Below are positions 21,538 through 34,299 of a DNA stretch of 64,000 nt, piece after piece (the stretch's first letter is position 1; every line of letters begins with the position of its first letter). Below the pieces are notes generated by a model that saw nothing but the letters and a program-made list of their open reading frames with translations, ran no database searches and had not been told where the DNA came from. Position numbers and translations under genes: made by a program. The DNA is from Gordius sp. MW1 (Eukaryota; Nematomorpha; Gordioida; Gordea; Gordiidae): positions 24,513,901-24,577,900 of the forward strand of contig OZ038527.1 in the NCBI GenBank assembly GCA_964036665.1, in the 5' to 3' direction.

Positions 21538-22930
21538 GCGAATGGTCATTTTTTCTCCATTGGTCAGTACCAACAGATACTCTATAAGTCATTGATAGCC
21601 AAGAAAACGGAAAAAAAAATTTGATGCTCACTTTGGCCAATGGTCATTTTTTTCCATCGGTCAGCAGCCAGCACACGGTAAAAATGGATATACATTCATA
21701 AGAGTAAAAAAAACGTAAAAAAAATTTTCGAATCACATTTTGGCCAATGATCATTTTATTCCATTGGTCAGCAGCCAGGACACGGTAAAAGTGGATATAA
21801 ATTAATAATTGTCAAAAAAAACGAGAAAAAAAATTTTCGAATAACCTATTGGCCAATGGTCATTTTATTCCATTGGTCAACAGCCAGCGGACGGCCAAAA
21901 AGTCATAATAGCAATGGTAGGAACAGGAACTATCATAATAGTCAAAAAAAAACGAAAAAAATAATTTCGATTCACATTTTGGCCAATGGTCATTTTTTCC
22001 ATCGGTCAGGAGCCAGCGGACGGCCAAAAAGTCATAATAGCAATGGTAGTAACAGGAATAATCATAATAGTCAAAAAAAACGAAAAAATAAACTTGGATT
22101 CACATTTTGGCCAATGGTCATTTTTTTCATTGGCCAGCAGCCAGGACACGGTAAAAGTGGATATAAATTAATAATTGTCAAAAAAAACGAAAAAAAAATT
22201 TTCGAATAACATTTTGGCCAATCGTCATTTTATTCCATTGGTCAACAGCCAGCGGACGGCCAAAAAGTCATAATAGCAATGGTAGGAACAGAAACAATCA
22301 TAATAGTCAAAAAAAAACGAAAAAAATAATTTCGAATCACATTTTGGCCAATGGTCATTTTATTCCATTGGTCAGCAGCCAGGACACGGTAAAAGTGGAT
22401 ATAAATTAATAATTGTCAAAAAAAACGAAAAAAAAATTTTCGAATAACATTTTGGCCAATGGTCATTTTATTCCATTGGTCAACAGCCAGCGGACGGCCA
22501 AAAAGTCTTATTATCAACGATAGTAACAAGAACAATCGTAATAGTCAAAACTAAAACGAAAAAAAAACTTGGAATCACATTTTGGCCAATGGTCATTTTT
22601 ACCATCGGTCAGCAGCCAGCGGACGGCCAAAAAGTCATAATAGCAATGGTAGTAACAGGAACAATCATAATAATCAAAAAAAAACGAAAAAATAAACTTG
22701 GATTCACATTTTGGCTAATGGTCATTTTTTCATTGGTCAGCAGCCAGCAGACGCCTAAAAAGTCATAATAGCAATGGTAGTAACAGGAACAATCATAATA
22801 GTCAAAAAAGAAAAAAGAAACTTGGATTCACATTTTGGCCGATGGTCATTTTTTCATTGGTCAGCAGCCAGCAGACGGCCAAAAAGTCTTATTATCAATG
22901 GTAGTAACAAGAACAATCATAAGAGTCTAA
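21538..22930. repeat. Minisatellite of TR copy B, about twelve units
   Basis: It has the same two unit types as copy A. Here the 106-bp type (GACACGGTAAAAGTGGATAT) and the 127-bp type (GACGGCCAAAAAGTCATAAT) are interleaved, whereas copy A has the short units only at its left. That suggests unequal exchange or conversion after the two copies separated. Each unit keeps the CCAATGG/CCATTGG palindrome. Confidence 0.8.
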
Positions 22931-24984
22931 AAAAACTCCGAGATTCTAACCCAAACCCTTGTAGTGGAGGGCATAGGGTAATTATAGCAATTAATATCAA
23001 TGTTACCCAATTCAAAAACGAATAGATATACTTACGCATTAATTTAACGTAGCAATTAAAACCCGACCCCGCCCGAAAGCGAGGGAGATAGAGATGAGGG
23101 GTGGGGCACCTCTTATGCATTAATTTAAAAAATAGAGATGAGGGGTGGGGCACCTCTTTCTCATGCATTAATTTAAAAAATCGATAACCTAATATACCCA
23201 ATGCAAATAGATAGGGAGGACAACGGACAACGGACAACCAAAAACGAGCCCATAAATTGCATAGCAATTAATACACCAGTTGTCCTCTTCAAAATGGAGG
23301 AAAATTTGACACACAATTAACCATATGCAACATATGCCATGAGCAGTCAATCTAGTCTATGAATATATATTTTTCTTAGGCTGCATTTAATCGATAAAAC
23401 TTTATTAACAATGAGTTAATAAAATATAGATTATAAGTAATATGAATGTTTTTACAAATTTAACATTGAACCCTAACAAAAGGTTACGTTTTATTATTAG
23501 CATTTTTATAACTGAATTTGTAAATATTTTTCCTATTAATTTACTTATTTATTACCAGATTGTTTGACATAGAACCTTTAGTAGGAAATCAAAACTTAAA
23601 AGTAAAAACTTGTTTGATTTAAGGGTAAAAAATGAGATTTTTTTATTTGTTAGATGAGATAAGTGGTGTTATTGGTTTACACGTCAAAAAAACTATTAGT
23701 TAAATTTGATTGAATGACGCTCATTTCGATCTAGACGGGAAATGTTGGGTAAATATTAATGTGGAAACTATGATTGATAAATGATCCCTCGGTGCCTTCA
23801 TCCATTTATTTTGAGGTCGACTTAATGTTATGAAATAGATAAAAAGTTTTTGCAAAAATAGCTTATTTTACCGTTTAAAGGTTTCATTAAACTGTTTTAT
23901 CTTTATGAAATCAATAAAGAAATTTTACAAAGGGGAAAGAATAAACACTAAGAAACGATAGGAATTTTATGCAGCAAAATAAATATTGATAAATATTCCC
24001 TTTAATAAGCAAAAAAGGTATCTACATTGAAAATTAATTAATTAATAATCCTAAACTTTTTCCTGCTTTTCCACTATGAATTTTCGTAAATTTCAACATT
24101 AATGTTGTTACAGATAAATTTAAACTTGTACAATTTTCTTTTAATTGCTATGCAATTTATGGGCTTACTTTTGGTTGTCCTTCCGTCCGTCCTGTTCTGT
24201 CCAACTTGTTATCTTTTTAGTAGCTATGAAATAGTTTTTATTCCATTTTATTACTTATTTTTTAACCTCGGAGTTTTAAAAACATCAAGCCAAATTATTG
24301 TTTTAATTAAATTACTTTAGTACGAAAGGAAAATTTGTAAAAAACCAGGAAATTTAAGCTAAAATAAATTCTTTTATAAAAAGTCAAATTTTGTCCATAT
24401 TTATTTACCAATTTTTTACTTTAGATTATTTACCCATTTGCTTTATCGCAAAATAAAAGACTTTCAAAAAATTTCCAATTTATTTTAGGAACAGAATTTA
24501 AATTTATTTATATATTTTTTACGCTAAATTCTTTTGACAATTACATAAATAGAATTAAAAAACCAATTTAATTTTTTTATGGTACGTACTGTCGATAAAT
24601 CATTTATTAAGTAAATTATATTTATTTAATAATCATAGATATTTGCATATATATTAACATTATGAAATAGCTATTAAACGATTGCTTCCGATTAATCGGA
24701 AATTTATAATAACATTATAATAGTTTGAAAAGGAATTTTGTCAATTTTTAAAACTTAATTGTTTTTTTAACTTGGATTTAAATAATTTAATATAATTGTT
24801 AAATATTAACAAATTTTATAAAATTAAGTAAACATAAAAAAGATATGTGTAAATGAGTATTTTAAATAGGCTAATTTTCACTCTTTCCTTTATACGCTTT
24901 ATAGTAGCGTTTATTTTAGTTAGAAGGTGTTTTTGTTAAATAGTTAAGACTTTTTTCAGTTCTTCATAAAATATAAAGTAAACC

Positions 24985-25144
24985 CATGGGCGTAGCCAGA
25001 ATTTAGAAGGGGGCAATAATAAATTAGGCAGGGTAAAATGATTATTTTTTGAAATTTAGCCATAATTTAAATAAAATTTAGCAAATTTCTGGGTTTAGAG
25101 GGGGCAGCCGCCCCTCTCTGTTCCCCCCCCTGGCTACGCCCATG
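24985..25144. mobile_element. hAT MITE-A copy
   Basis: Ends CATGGGCGTAGCCAGA and CTGGCTACGCCCATG. Flanking octamers AGTAAACC and ATTAAACC match at 7 of 8 positions. Confidence 0.8.
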
Positions 25145-28100
25145 ATTAAACCCTCTTTGTTTGATCATAGATCCTTTATAGAGAATTAAAAAAGCTAATG
25201 AAGTGTTCGTTGCCAATTGATTATATTCTACATCTAATTAATAAAATGTGTTTTTAAATGTTATTTTAAATAATTTTTTAAAGGGGAAGCAACTGTTATA
25301 TGTTGCCTGCTTGCATTTTTTGGAATCATCCTTACCACGACTAAATATTTGTTTGAAAAAATTAAAACATATATATATATGTATATGATATCCATTTTAA
25401 AAAAATTTCTTTTTTAAAAATGGTAAACATTATACAAGTGGAATATAATGCTAAAACAATCATGGACCTAAATAGAATTTTAATTAGGTGAAGGGTCAAT
25501 AAAGTTGATAATAATAATTTAGAAAAGAGCGAAATGATGTTATTTTAAAGTTTTCAACATAATTTTTTGGGACGTGGGACCATATAAGTAATTTTTAATG
25601 AATATTTTCAGAATGGTTTAATTAAAGTGATTTCATTAGATTTTAATTAACTGACAATTTTTGAATTCCCTATTTTTATTAAAATATATGCAATTTCTAT
25701 GATTTGGCTATAATTAAAATCTATTTGAAGCCTTAAATCGCATATTAAGTTTTAATAATTGTTATGGTTGAGGTTTGAAATTTAAGATGGTATATTTCAT
25801 AAGCGTAACAGGATTTCCTCAAGGGGGGGGGGGGGGGGGTTTTAAAATTTTTTGTTAAATGATACTATTAAACAAAAATTTAACGAAGGAGATGGGGGTT
25901 TGGGGTTGGTTTTTGGTAAAAAATGCATTAATGTTATCTTCAACGACGCAAATTGCAAATAGCTCCTTCCAATTTTTCTGTTTGTGCTAATTAGGGCCAT
26001 TGTTTAAACTGAACACTGGGTCTTTTAGGCATAATTTGCCCACTAGTACCAAAAATTGTCCCGCTTCTGGAGATCGTTAAAATGAAATTATAAGCCCGGG
26101 TTCGCCCCTTTGATACTTTGCAAAGCGGCCCAGCCTACACACTTCCCAAAAAAATTCTAATATATTCTGTGGTTGCTTTTTAAACATTTTATGTCAATAC
26201 TAAATCAATCATTTATTTATATGTTGAAAATGTTCAATATTAACCATGTTAACGATATCAGTCTCAAGCAGGCTATTATTTCTTCCAATAAGTAACGCGC
26301 CGTTAAATTTTCACTAGTAGTACTTGGAGCTGCCATAAAACCATTTATGAGAATGAAAACTTTATGCAAGGTTAATTTTATATAACTAATAATACCTATT
26401 TTAATTAATATTTCACGCTCTCCTTACAAAATTTTAAAAAATCTAGGAATCCGCTTATTTAAAAATCACAAGTTTTGAATAATTAACGAACAAATATTAA
26501 TATAGATTTAATTATACTGTAAAGTTTAATATTAATAAAATTTGATTAACATCATAAAAAACAACATTTTTATATATATTAAAATAAAAAGTTTTGCCCC
26601 TACTAATAGCTAGGCCCGTCCCGTGCTCGTTTTATTACCATAACGTTCGTCCAAGCCCGGCCCGCAATTTTAACAAAAAGCCCATCCATACCCGGCTTTG
26701 GCGGTGCTAGTTGTATTTGCTTTTATAAAGTTAGCTACATCATGATCATTAAAAAGTAAACTTTAAAAAATAAATTTACTAAACCATAATGAATATTAAT
26801 TTTTAGTTGAATTTTCACATCAATTTACTGTAGAATTAGCACGCACAATTTCTAAAGAAATTAGATTTTAAAGTGTGTTTACAAATGAAGCATGCATGAA
26901 TGAAATGATCAAAACGCTTTATAAAATTATCATTTAAATTAAGTTTACTAATTAGTGGTATTTTCTTATTATACTCTTCTCTAGTATGTATACCCGCAAT
27001 CTCTATATACAAGGAACTAATGTAAGTTTACCCGTGTTAAATACTTAAAAAAATTAATATTAATTACTTTTATTAAAATTTGACTTGTATTGGCATCTTC
27101 CTCGTTTATTTTAGAGGTTTAGATAATTTGTTAAAAAAAAAATTAAGAATTAAACTTCTTCCTATTAGAAAACACGCACTCGGGACAGAAAATTTTTGTA
27201 AGAGGTAGTGTTAGAACTAGTAGATTTCATCTAAAATTAAATATCAAATTAATTAAGATTATTTATTATATTTTATATGCGCAACATTAACAAGACTCCT
27301 ATTAATATAATTGAATTTTTCCATATAATTAAAAAAAATTCAATTTTTTTGTCCATGGGGGGGGGGGGGCTCTTACCCGAAACGCCCCCTCCCCTTCCCC
27401 ACGCTACTGGTATATTTAATGCAAATGCAAACTAAATGACAAACAATGTTGTATGAGTAATTATAAGTTGTTAAAATATTGCGTAAAGTTTAGATTATTG
27501 ATAAAAAAAAACAATATATCAGGGTAAAAACGGGGAAAAATAAATAGAGTTCGGCAATTGCATACTAATGATTAAAAAATTTATCAAAACAGCCAAAATA
27601 TTTTGTGCCAATTTTTGTTTTTGAAATTGATCATTCAGAGAATAAACACAATATTTATTAAAATTATATTAACAATTTATTATGAAGGAAATCAATAAAA
27701 AAAATGTTATTTATTATAAATTAATTTATAAAATTATATTTTGCGCTAAGAAAATAAGGTTGTAATGTTGGTTATTTATGTGTAGTCATGACAAAAAAAA
27801 ACCCGCCATATGTAATATAAGGGGTCTTGATATGACACAATTGAATTCAAAATAATTTATTCGATAGTGGTGTTTAATAAATCTTATTATAGTATGTGGT
27901 TGTGCTTGGTATACAAAACAATCAATTTAAAATATCTTTTCCTCAATAAATATATTATGCAATTTATTTTTTCAGATTTTTACTATTGCTCATATATTAA
28001 TTTCTCTTATTTATTTATAGAAGATATTCAAAAAACCCAGCTGTTTTTAAACACTATATGTATAAATTGCCTTGTCCCAATTTTGTTGATATATTTTTTT

Positions 28101-28724
28101 TCAGTTTCGTCTATAATATTGAACTTCTATGGCTGTGGCGTCTCCAATTAAAAATATGAATATGTTTTCAATTAAAATTTTTTCAGCTATTTACGACTCA
28201 ATTAAAATGAAAAACTAGAACATCTTTAGCAACAAGAGGAGACAAATGTCATATAAAAATCCCAATAAAACTCTCGCGTTATAATGAATTTAATAAATAT
28301 ATTAAATTTTTCAAAAAGAGCAGTTGTTGTCATATTGTCCATTAAATATCAATAAAAAAGCGAATGATTAAATTTGTTATTACCTATTAGATTATATTAT
28401 TATTCGCCCGTTTTAGATGATAATGTGATTTAGACCTATGTATTTAATTTAACCAATATATCCTAATTTTGTTTTATATTCATATATATGTTACTTCAGC
28501 TTGGTACAAATAATGTTTGTAATTTAAAAAAGGTGGAGTCATACTAGAACCTAAAAGGGTAGAAGTATTTTTAGTGTATCTTGTTATCTCTCTTTTAAAT
28601 GTAAATTTCAAGCTAAATTTTAGAGTTTTTAAACTTAACCTTATTAATATATAAATACTTTTAGGAAATAATATTAAAATAAGTCTGTAAATAGTATAAC
28701 TATATGCCAATTATTAACTATTAT

Positions 28725-28896
28725 CATGGGCGTAGCCAGCTTTGGATTAGAGGGGGGCAATAATGATTTAAGGATGTTTAGGGAGGGGCATGAACATTTT
28801 TTGAAATTTTAGCCATAATTTTAATGAATTTCAACAATTTTTTGGATTTAGAGGGGGGCAGCCGCCCCTCCCTGCCTTCCCTTGGCTACGCCCATG
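28725..28896. mobile_element. hAT MITE-A copy (perfect 8-bp duplication)
   Basis: Ends CATGGGCGTAGCCAGC and GGCTACGCCCATG, flanked by ACTATTAT (28717-28724 and 28897-28904). It lies about 500 bp upstream of the GPCR exon at 29401. Confidence 0.85.
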
Positions 28897-29400
28897 ACTA
28901 TTATAATAAGGTGTTAAACAACTAATAATCATAGTATAAAGGGGGTCGACACGTCAAGATAGCAAATTAATCAATACACACATCACTTTTATCATCGTCA
29001 TATCTTCACTACAACCAATAAGAAATGCTATTAATAATTTTTCATTCTCTATGATACGTCGAGGTAATTTCCCTTCAATATAATTAGAGTTATTACGTTA
29101 TCATTTGATATAAAAAACCAAAATATTCGCTGAAAAAACACACACGCTGAGGCTAATATCGAATTACAGTGACAAAAACATATATATATGTATCGTAAAT
29201 TATTTAAAAGATGACTACTGTCCCTCGCCCAGACGCATGCTGACCCATCCTAATAGAAAATAATAGGAGCTACGACATATAATACCTATTGCACAAAAAT
29301 GGGACAAATTACTTTTACTTTTATTGAGGTAAAGGAGAAATTTATATTATAACTACGCCCTAAACAAGAAATTTTCAATCTCTTCTAGTAAATTTTTATC

Positions 29401-29707
29401 ATGGATTTCGAGAATAAAACGGCAAAATTAAGTGATTCTACTGAATCGTCATCTTCAAGTCAAGCCATGTTTCTGATTCATAGCCAATTCATATTTACAC
29501 CAATTTATTGCATACTTTTTTTGGTCGGTCTCGTCGGGAATGCGCTCGTTATTTTGGTCGTTTTCAGAGATAGAACCATGAGAAATTTCACCAATATATA
29601 CTTGGTTAATCTAAGTACAGCCGATTTATTAATACTTCTCACCTGCATGCCCACAGCGCTGGCAGATTTGTTTTCTCAAGAAATTTGGATTTTCGGCAAA
29701 ACTATGT
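29401..29707 (+). CDS. GPCR first exon 'A' (N-terminus, TM1, TM2); possible alternative 5' exon
   Basis: This exon encodes 102 residues plus one base, starting MDFENKTAKL (glycosylation site NKT at 5-7). A Ser-rich stretch is followed by TM1 (about 33-57, LVGLVGNALVILVVF with the class A GN pair), MRNFTNIYLVNLSTADLL (TM2 with Asp), and EIWIFGKTM before the splice site ATGT|GTAAGC-type donor at 29708. It ends in phase 1 exactly at the TM3 Cys, the same position and phase as exon B (41598-41988). No TM3-TM7 exon is visible between 29708 and 41597. The NIYLVNLSTADLL wording is closer to ETH/TRH/GHS-type receptors than exon B is. Splicing to the exon at 45937 would give 699 aa. It could instead be an orphan exon of a decayed duplicate. 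Confidence 0.7.
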
Positions 29708-29815
29708 GTAAGCTTTTATTCATTTTTTATTACCTCAACTTCCTGATAAATATGGTTACAAAACAAAGCTAAAAAATTATTGTATATTTTAAGGAATTTT
29801 AAAAAATAGTACTTT

Positions 29816-29960
29816 CATGGGCGTACCCCCCCCCCCCCCCCCTAAATCCAAAAAACCATTAAAATTCAATATAATTATGGCAAAGATTTCAAAAAATGAT
29901 CATTTTGCCCCTCCCTAAATCATTATTGCCCCTCAAAGTCAATTCCTGGCTACGCCCATG
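29816..29960. mobile_element. hAT MITE-A copy just downstream of GPCR exon A
   Basis: Left end CATGGGCGTA runs into a long C tract, and the right end is CTGGCTACGCCCATG. Flanking octamers AGTACTTT and AGTAATTT match at 7 of 8 positions. The C tract has replaced part of the left arm. Confidence 0.75.
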
Positions 29961-32900
29961 AGTAATTTCTAGTTTTAGGCATCGATTATCAAAAATCTTT
30001 CGAAATTATAAGATAACCTCGATTTAATATTGGAAAATTGGTTTAAATATTGCAATTGGTTTAATTTCATATTGGAAAATCTCCTAAATTTTTGTTTTAA
30101 TAATATTCTTGATATAACTTTAGCCGAAATATTGCATCTGACTATGTAAAAAAATTGCATAGCAATTAATAAAAAAAAGCTTTCCTTTATTTCTGTTAAT
30201 TTTCTAATAATAATTTATTTTTCATTTTAAATTTTGCGAAAATCGGCTCATCCTATATTGTTGCCATTATTATTGGTAAAGGAGTTAAAACTCATCGACC
30301 TGGAAATTTTTAATTAATTTTTTTTTGACTTTGCTTCCTCATAAATTCAATGTCAAATCCCTTAAAATTAATTAAATTTATCATTTTATGCCTAGTACGA
30401 CATTGAATTTCTTTATGTTTACATTTTTTTAACAAAAAATAATATTTATCATTGATTTCATAATTATTTGTTTATTTTTTATTTAAACTCTGTTAAAAAA
30501 TATTGGATTTTTGTATGTTTTTTGGTTAAAAATGTATAATAATTTATGTAAGACTGTTAAATAAACTAAAATTCGATGGATGGGCTTACGAAAAATCTAA
30601 AAACCACTATTCCAAAAATTAGTATTAATAAGCTTATAATTTATGCTAGAGAATATAAAGCTTTGTAACTTGTGGTTCCTTTATTATATGGACCAAGAAG
30701 AAAAAAGTATTATTGTTTTTTAATGTCGTGAATCAATTACTATTTACGATTTAAATTTTGTAGAGTTCGCGACTAAATTAACAATTATTTCATAATCACT
30801 AAATTAACGCGACAAATAAAATTTAATCAAATTGATTATTTTTGAAAATCTAAAATTTAAAAATTTTAATTATCCTTTGTTGTAATATTATCGATCCGAA
30901 ACTAATAAATCAATTTTAGACTACCTGGGCTAGTAATAGACATCGGTTCTATATTATTCTTAAAAATAATATTTATAAAATATTACATTTTAATCATATG
31001 TGTACTCTGTGTTAGGTTCTAATTCTTAGTAAAAAAAGCCTTGCAAAATTATCTTGCACATAAATTTCTTTTGTGATAAATTTTAAACTAATGTAAGTTT
31101 CATCTTATAAAGGGATATTTTTCTATACGACCCGTCTAATTTTAGAGCTTTTATTTGCAATAACATGTTAAATTATTAAACGTTTAAAAAAATAGGGGTC
31201 GGGGCTAGTCGTAGAGGGAATAGTGCTAGCCTTTTATCATCCTATTTACCTTATAAAGACAAATGACAAGATTATTACAAACATGTTTCATAAGTCAGAC
31301 GGTCATCTTGACCCTTTATTTATTTGTATTATGTAAAATATAATTATATTAAATTTGCTTTTTTATGTTAAACAATCTTTTTATTGATTTGATTTGGCTA
31401 CACTAAAAGGAAGTGAAAACGTAAGGTTATATTATCCCCCGCAACAGGGCTATGACTAGCCCCGCGCATTTAAGATATTTCGGATTTTTATATTTTTTTT
31501 TATCAATTTATGAAAAAAATTAGGTTTTTTTCTCAAATTTTATTTTTATAGTAGAAATAGACTTTAGGAATATATTCCAATAAAAAAATCATAAAAAACT
31601 TTTAAAGTTTTATTGTAAAGCGTTTTTAATTTTTTTATGGCTATTAATTCCCCATTCTCCTCTTTTAATAGTTGTTCCTTAGTCTTATAATATAATAGAT
31701 AGGAGAACCACTGAAACAAGTAAGCAAGGTGTGGAAGCCGCATATTTGAGACATATATTAACAAGCAAAACTCTATGGATTTTTTTAAATAATTAGATGT
31801 TAAAATTATATGCAAAGATAATTCCTTAATGTTCTCATTATTCTTTTACCATAACTTTCGCAATTTTCAATGCACAAGTGCGCATATTCAAATATTTTAC
31901 CAAAAATGGCGGGCCATGTTACTTAATAGATTTTAATTCAAAAATTGCACCCCCCCCCCTCCCTCAATATTATATATGTTAACTAACACCTGTAACTTTC
32001 CTAATTTAAAGTTGTGATTCTATGCGCAACTAATAGTGAACTCAATAAAAACCAGACCTATTGAATTATTTATTCTATTAAAAAATCTGTAAAAATTTGA
32101 GCATCCAATGTTAAAATGCTTCAAAATAGTTTTATTTCGGAAAAAATAGCATCCATTAATATGAAATTCGTTATTTTCATTTTTTTTCTTAATTTTGTTA
32201 TACACCACAAAATCAATAACCTTTTATATTTCCATGTGTAAATTTAAATGGGGATATCTTAATTAAAAGAGCAAACTGAGAGCGCCCGTATCCAGCTGGA
32301 TTAAGTGTACGAGCGGTGTGTTTTACTTGTGTTAATTAGTGGATTTCCACTTTTCCCCACGTTAAAATGGCGACCCAAATGCTCATTATAGCTCAGCCCA
32401 CATTTCAATTGGCAGTGGTTATGACACTTAAATACAACATTAGTTAACCTGGTTTATTTACGGGTTTTTTTAATTATCAAATATAATATACCACCAAAAA
32501 GTTGCCCAAATTTGTAAACAAATATTTTTATTAATTGATGTTATGACTTAACGTAAATTAGTAAGGTCGATTTTAAGTCTAACTAAGATTTAGAATTATA
32601 GAAAGGGTAAAAAATTTTTGGAAATCATTTAAGGATTGGGCAATCTGAGAATATTATGAAATTTTGACCATTTATTAAAAATATGTAAAAATTTTGTTAT
32701 GGGAGAGGTACGCGTAATATTTTAATTCTTATTCAAAACCAGCCCCACTATGAAAAATTTGTTATTTATAGGCTATTTCACCTTAAATTTTGAATAAATC
32801 CATTTTACCAATACTTTTTGGCGATTTTCTAGTTTATTTTTTTAGGAGATAAGTTAAAGGTTACGTAGCATTTCAGTTCCATTGCCATGAATCCAAAAAA

Positions 32901-33345
32901 GCAATTAATGCTGCTGTATAAAAGATTACCACTCTGCACTCTTTAAATCCCATTAAAGCTTTAGTGAAAACTAGGTTATTAAAAACACTTTGTAAGCCTA
33001 CGTGCCTTGGCCTTTAATTATTAATAATGGAACATTAATAAGTGACCTCTAATACCGATGGCTATTTCACGAGCATAGCCAAGGGGTATTAGGGAGCGTC
33101 GCCCGCCCCCCCTTTTGAAAAATTTTGCTTAAATCTAATGAAATTATTAGTTTTTTTCATATGAAACCATCAATGTATAAACTCTCTAAATTGATATGTT
33201 TAACAGATTGGTTATCAGAGAATATTTGCCCCAAAGGATTTATTGTTTTTATACAACAAAATAAAATCTTATTCAATATGTAATAGGTAGTACTCCTACA
33301 CAATTAATCGCCATAATATTGAATCATTCATTCCTAACATAGAAA
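29961..33345. other. Gene-free AT-rich stretch
   Basis: No exon-like frame with recognisable motifs. A solo ATTGCATAGCAATTAA hairpin end lies at about 30153-30168. At 33071-33130 a single arm of a MITE-A-like sequence (GAGCATAGCCAAGG) occurs without a partner. Confidence 0.45.
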
Positions 33346-34299
33346 TAGTGTAGTAAAAATTAGTCGACTAAATATAAACAGACCAAATTTTTATGATCTG
33401 TTCTTCTTAGTCGACCTCATTAGTGTTTCGATCTTGTCTCGTCTCAGGCTCTTAAGAAAAATCTCGTCTCGTCTCGGGAGCGATTATTAAAATTACGATC
33501 TCGTCTCGGCATAGAAAAATCTCGATCTCATCTCGGCGAGAATTCTCGTCTCGTCTCGACTTTTATAAATAATTATAACATATATATTTTTTTCTGGCTC
33601 TTATAAATTATTATATAAGGTATAAATTGGTCATAATGTAAACAATTTTTATCTCAAACCCCAAAACACAAGCTAGATGAGTAACTTAAGGTAGAAGTTC
33701 AATATAGGTGTTATAGACTACTTAACTCGAAGGTATAAAATGGCTAATTAATAACTTTCATTTCCTGGCTAAGGTCAATAAAAAGATAAAGTTAAATAAT
33801 ATCATCATCATATTTTAACATAATGAATTTATTGAGATTATATAATAACGTTAAAATATTGACAAAAATGTGAGAGTAAACTTTTAAAAATTTTATCATT
33901 ATTTATAACAAGTAATTATCTTAACATTGCAAATACAATAAAATAGGCATTATTGTTGGAAGAACACAAAAGTTTTGAGATCTTACGTGGATTGCACATA
34001 TATAATTTAATTAAAGTTGTCAAATATAAAAAAACAATTCTATCATAGTGTGACATCCATTATACATAACAAAGTATTAACTTTATCCATTTTTTATTAA
34101 TTTCGCATAAAATAATTACGTACAAAATAGCATATTTTAAATTATTGATAAATTGCAGCATTTTGCAAAAAATTCAGTGAATTTGAATGCATCTGCCAAG
34201 CCTACATTTTGACGTAAAATGTTATGAATGTGATGGGTTAAAAATTGTTGAGGTGTGCCATGAGTTTAGGGCATAGCAAGCTCCTGACAGATTCATGAG

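Larger units (their letters stand above)
16106..23271 (+). mobile_element. Minisatellite-bearing element 'TR', copy B, split by an RTE
   Basis: The left piece 16106-16155 has the GGGCC-TTC-GGCCC hairpin and purine tract. The right piece 21140-23271 continues the purine tract, then TTGCTATGCAATTTATGGGC (21222-21241), GGGTTAGGGTTAG (21354-21366), the minisatellite (21538-22930) and the CATAGCAATTAA end. It is collinear with copy A throughout and slightly longer because it has more minisatellite units. There is no coding sequence. Confidence 0.75.
15763..23361. mobile_element. hAT MITE-B copy split by TR element copy B
   Basis: The left part (15763-16105) and right part (23272-23361) are collinear with the intact MITE-B at 44708-45145, joined at GGGCAAAATTACATGGTTA / TACACCAGTTG. 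Flanking octamers AATATACA (15755-15762) and AATATATA (23362-23369) match at 7 of 8 positions. The left terminal repeat is partly deleted. Intact MITE-B therefore serves as an empty site for TR element insertion. Confidence 0.8.
23362..29400. other. Gene-free AT-rich stretch
   Basis: No exon-like frame or protein motif seen. It holds a reverse fragment of the TR-element end (TTAATTGCTATGCAATTTAT, near 24141-24160, followed by GGTTGTCC), a MITE-A at 24985-25144, long G runs (25826-25843 and about 27357-27370), a small CCCGG-family fragment (26610-26700), and a MITE-A at 28725-28896. Regulatory sequence for the GPCR exon at 29401 would lie in the last part, but I recognise no element. Confidence 0.5.

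Noticed and set aside
27867..28151. 94-residue frame rich in Phe, Tyr and Ile resembling a membrane protein
   Set aside because: Composition is what AT-rich non-coding DNA yields; no conserved pattern or splice partners.
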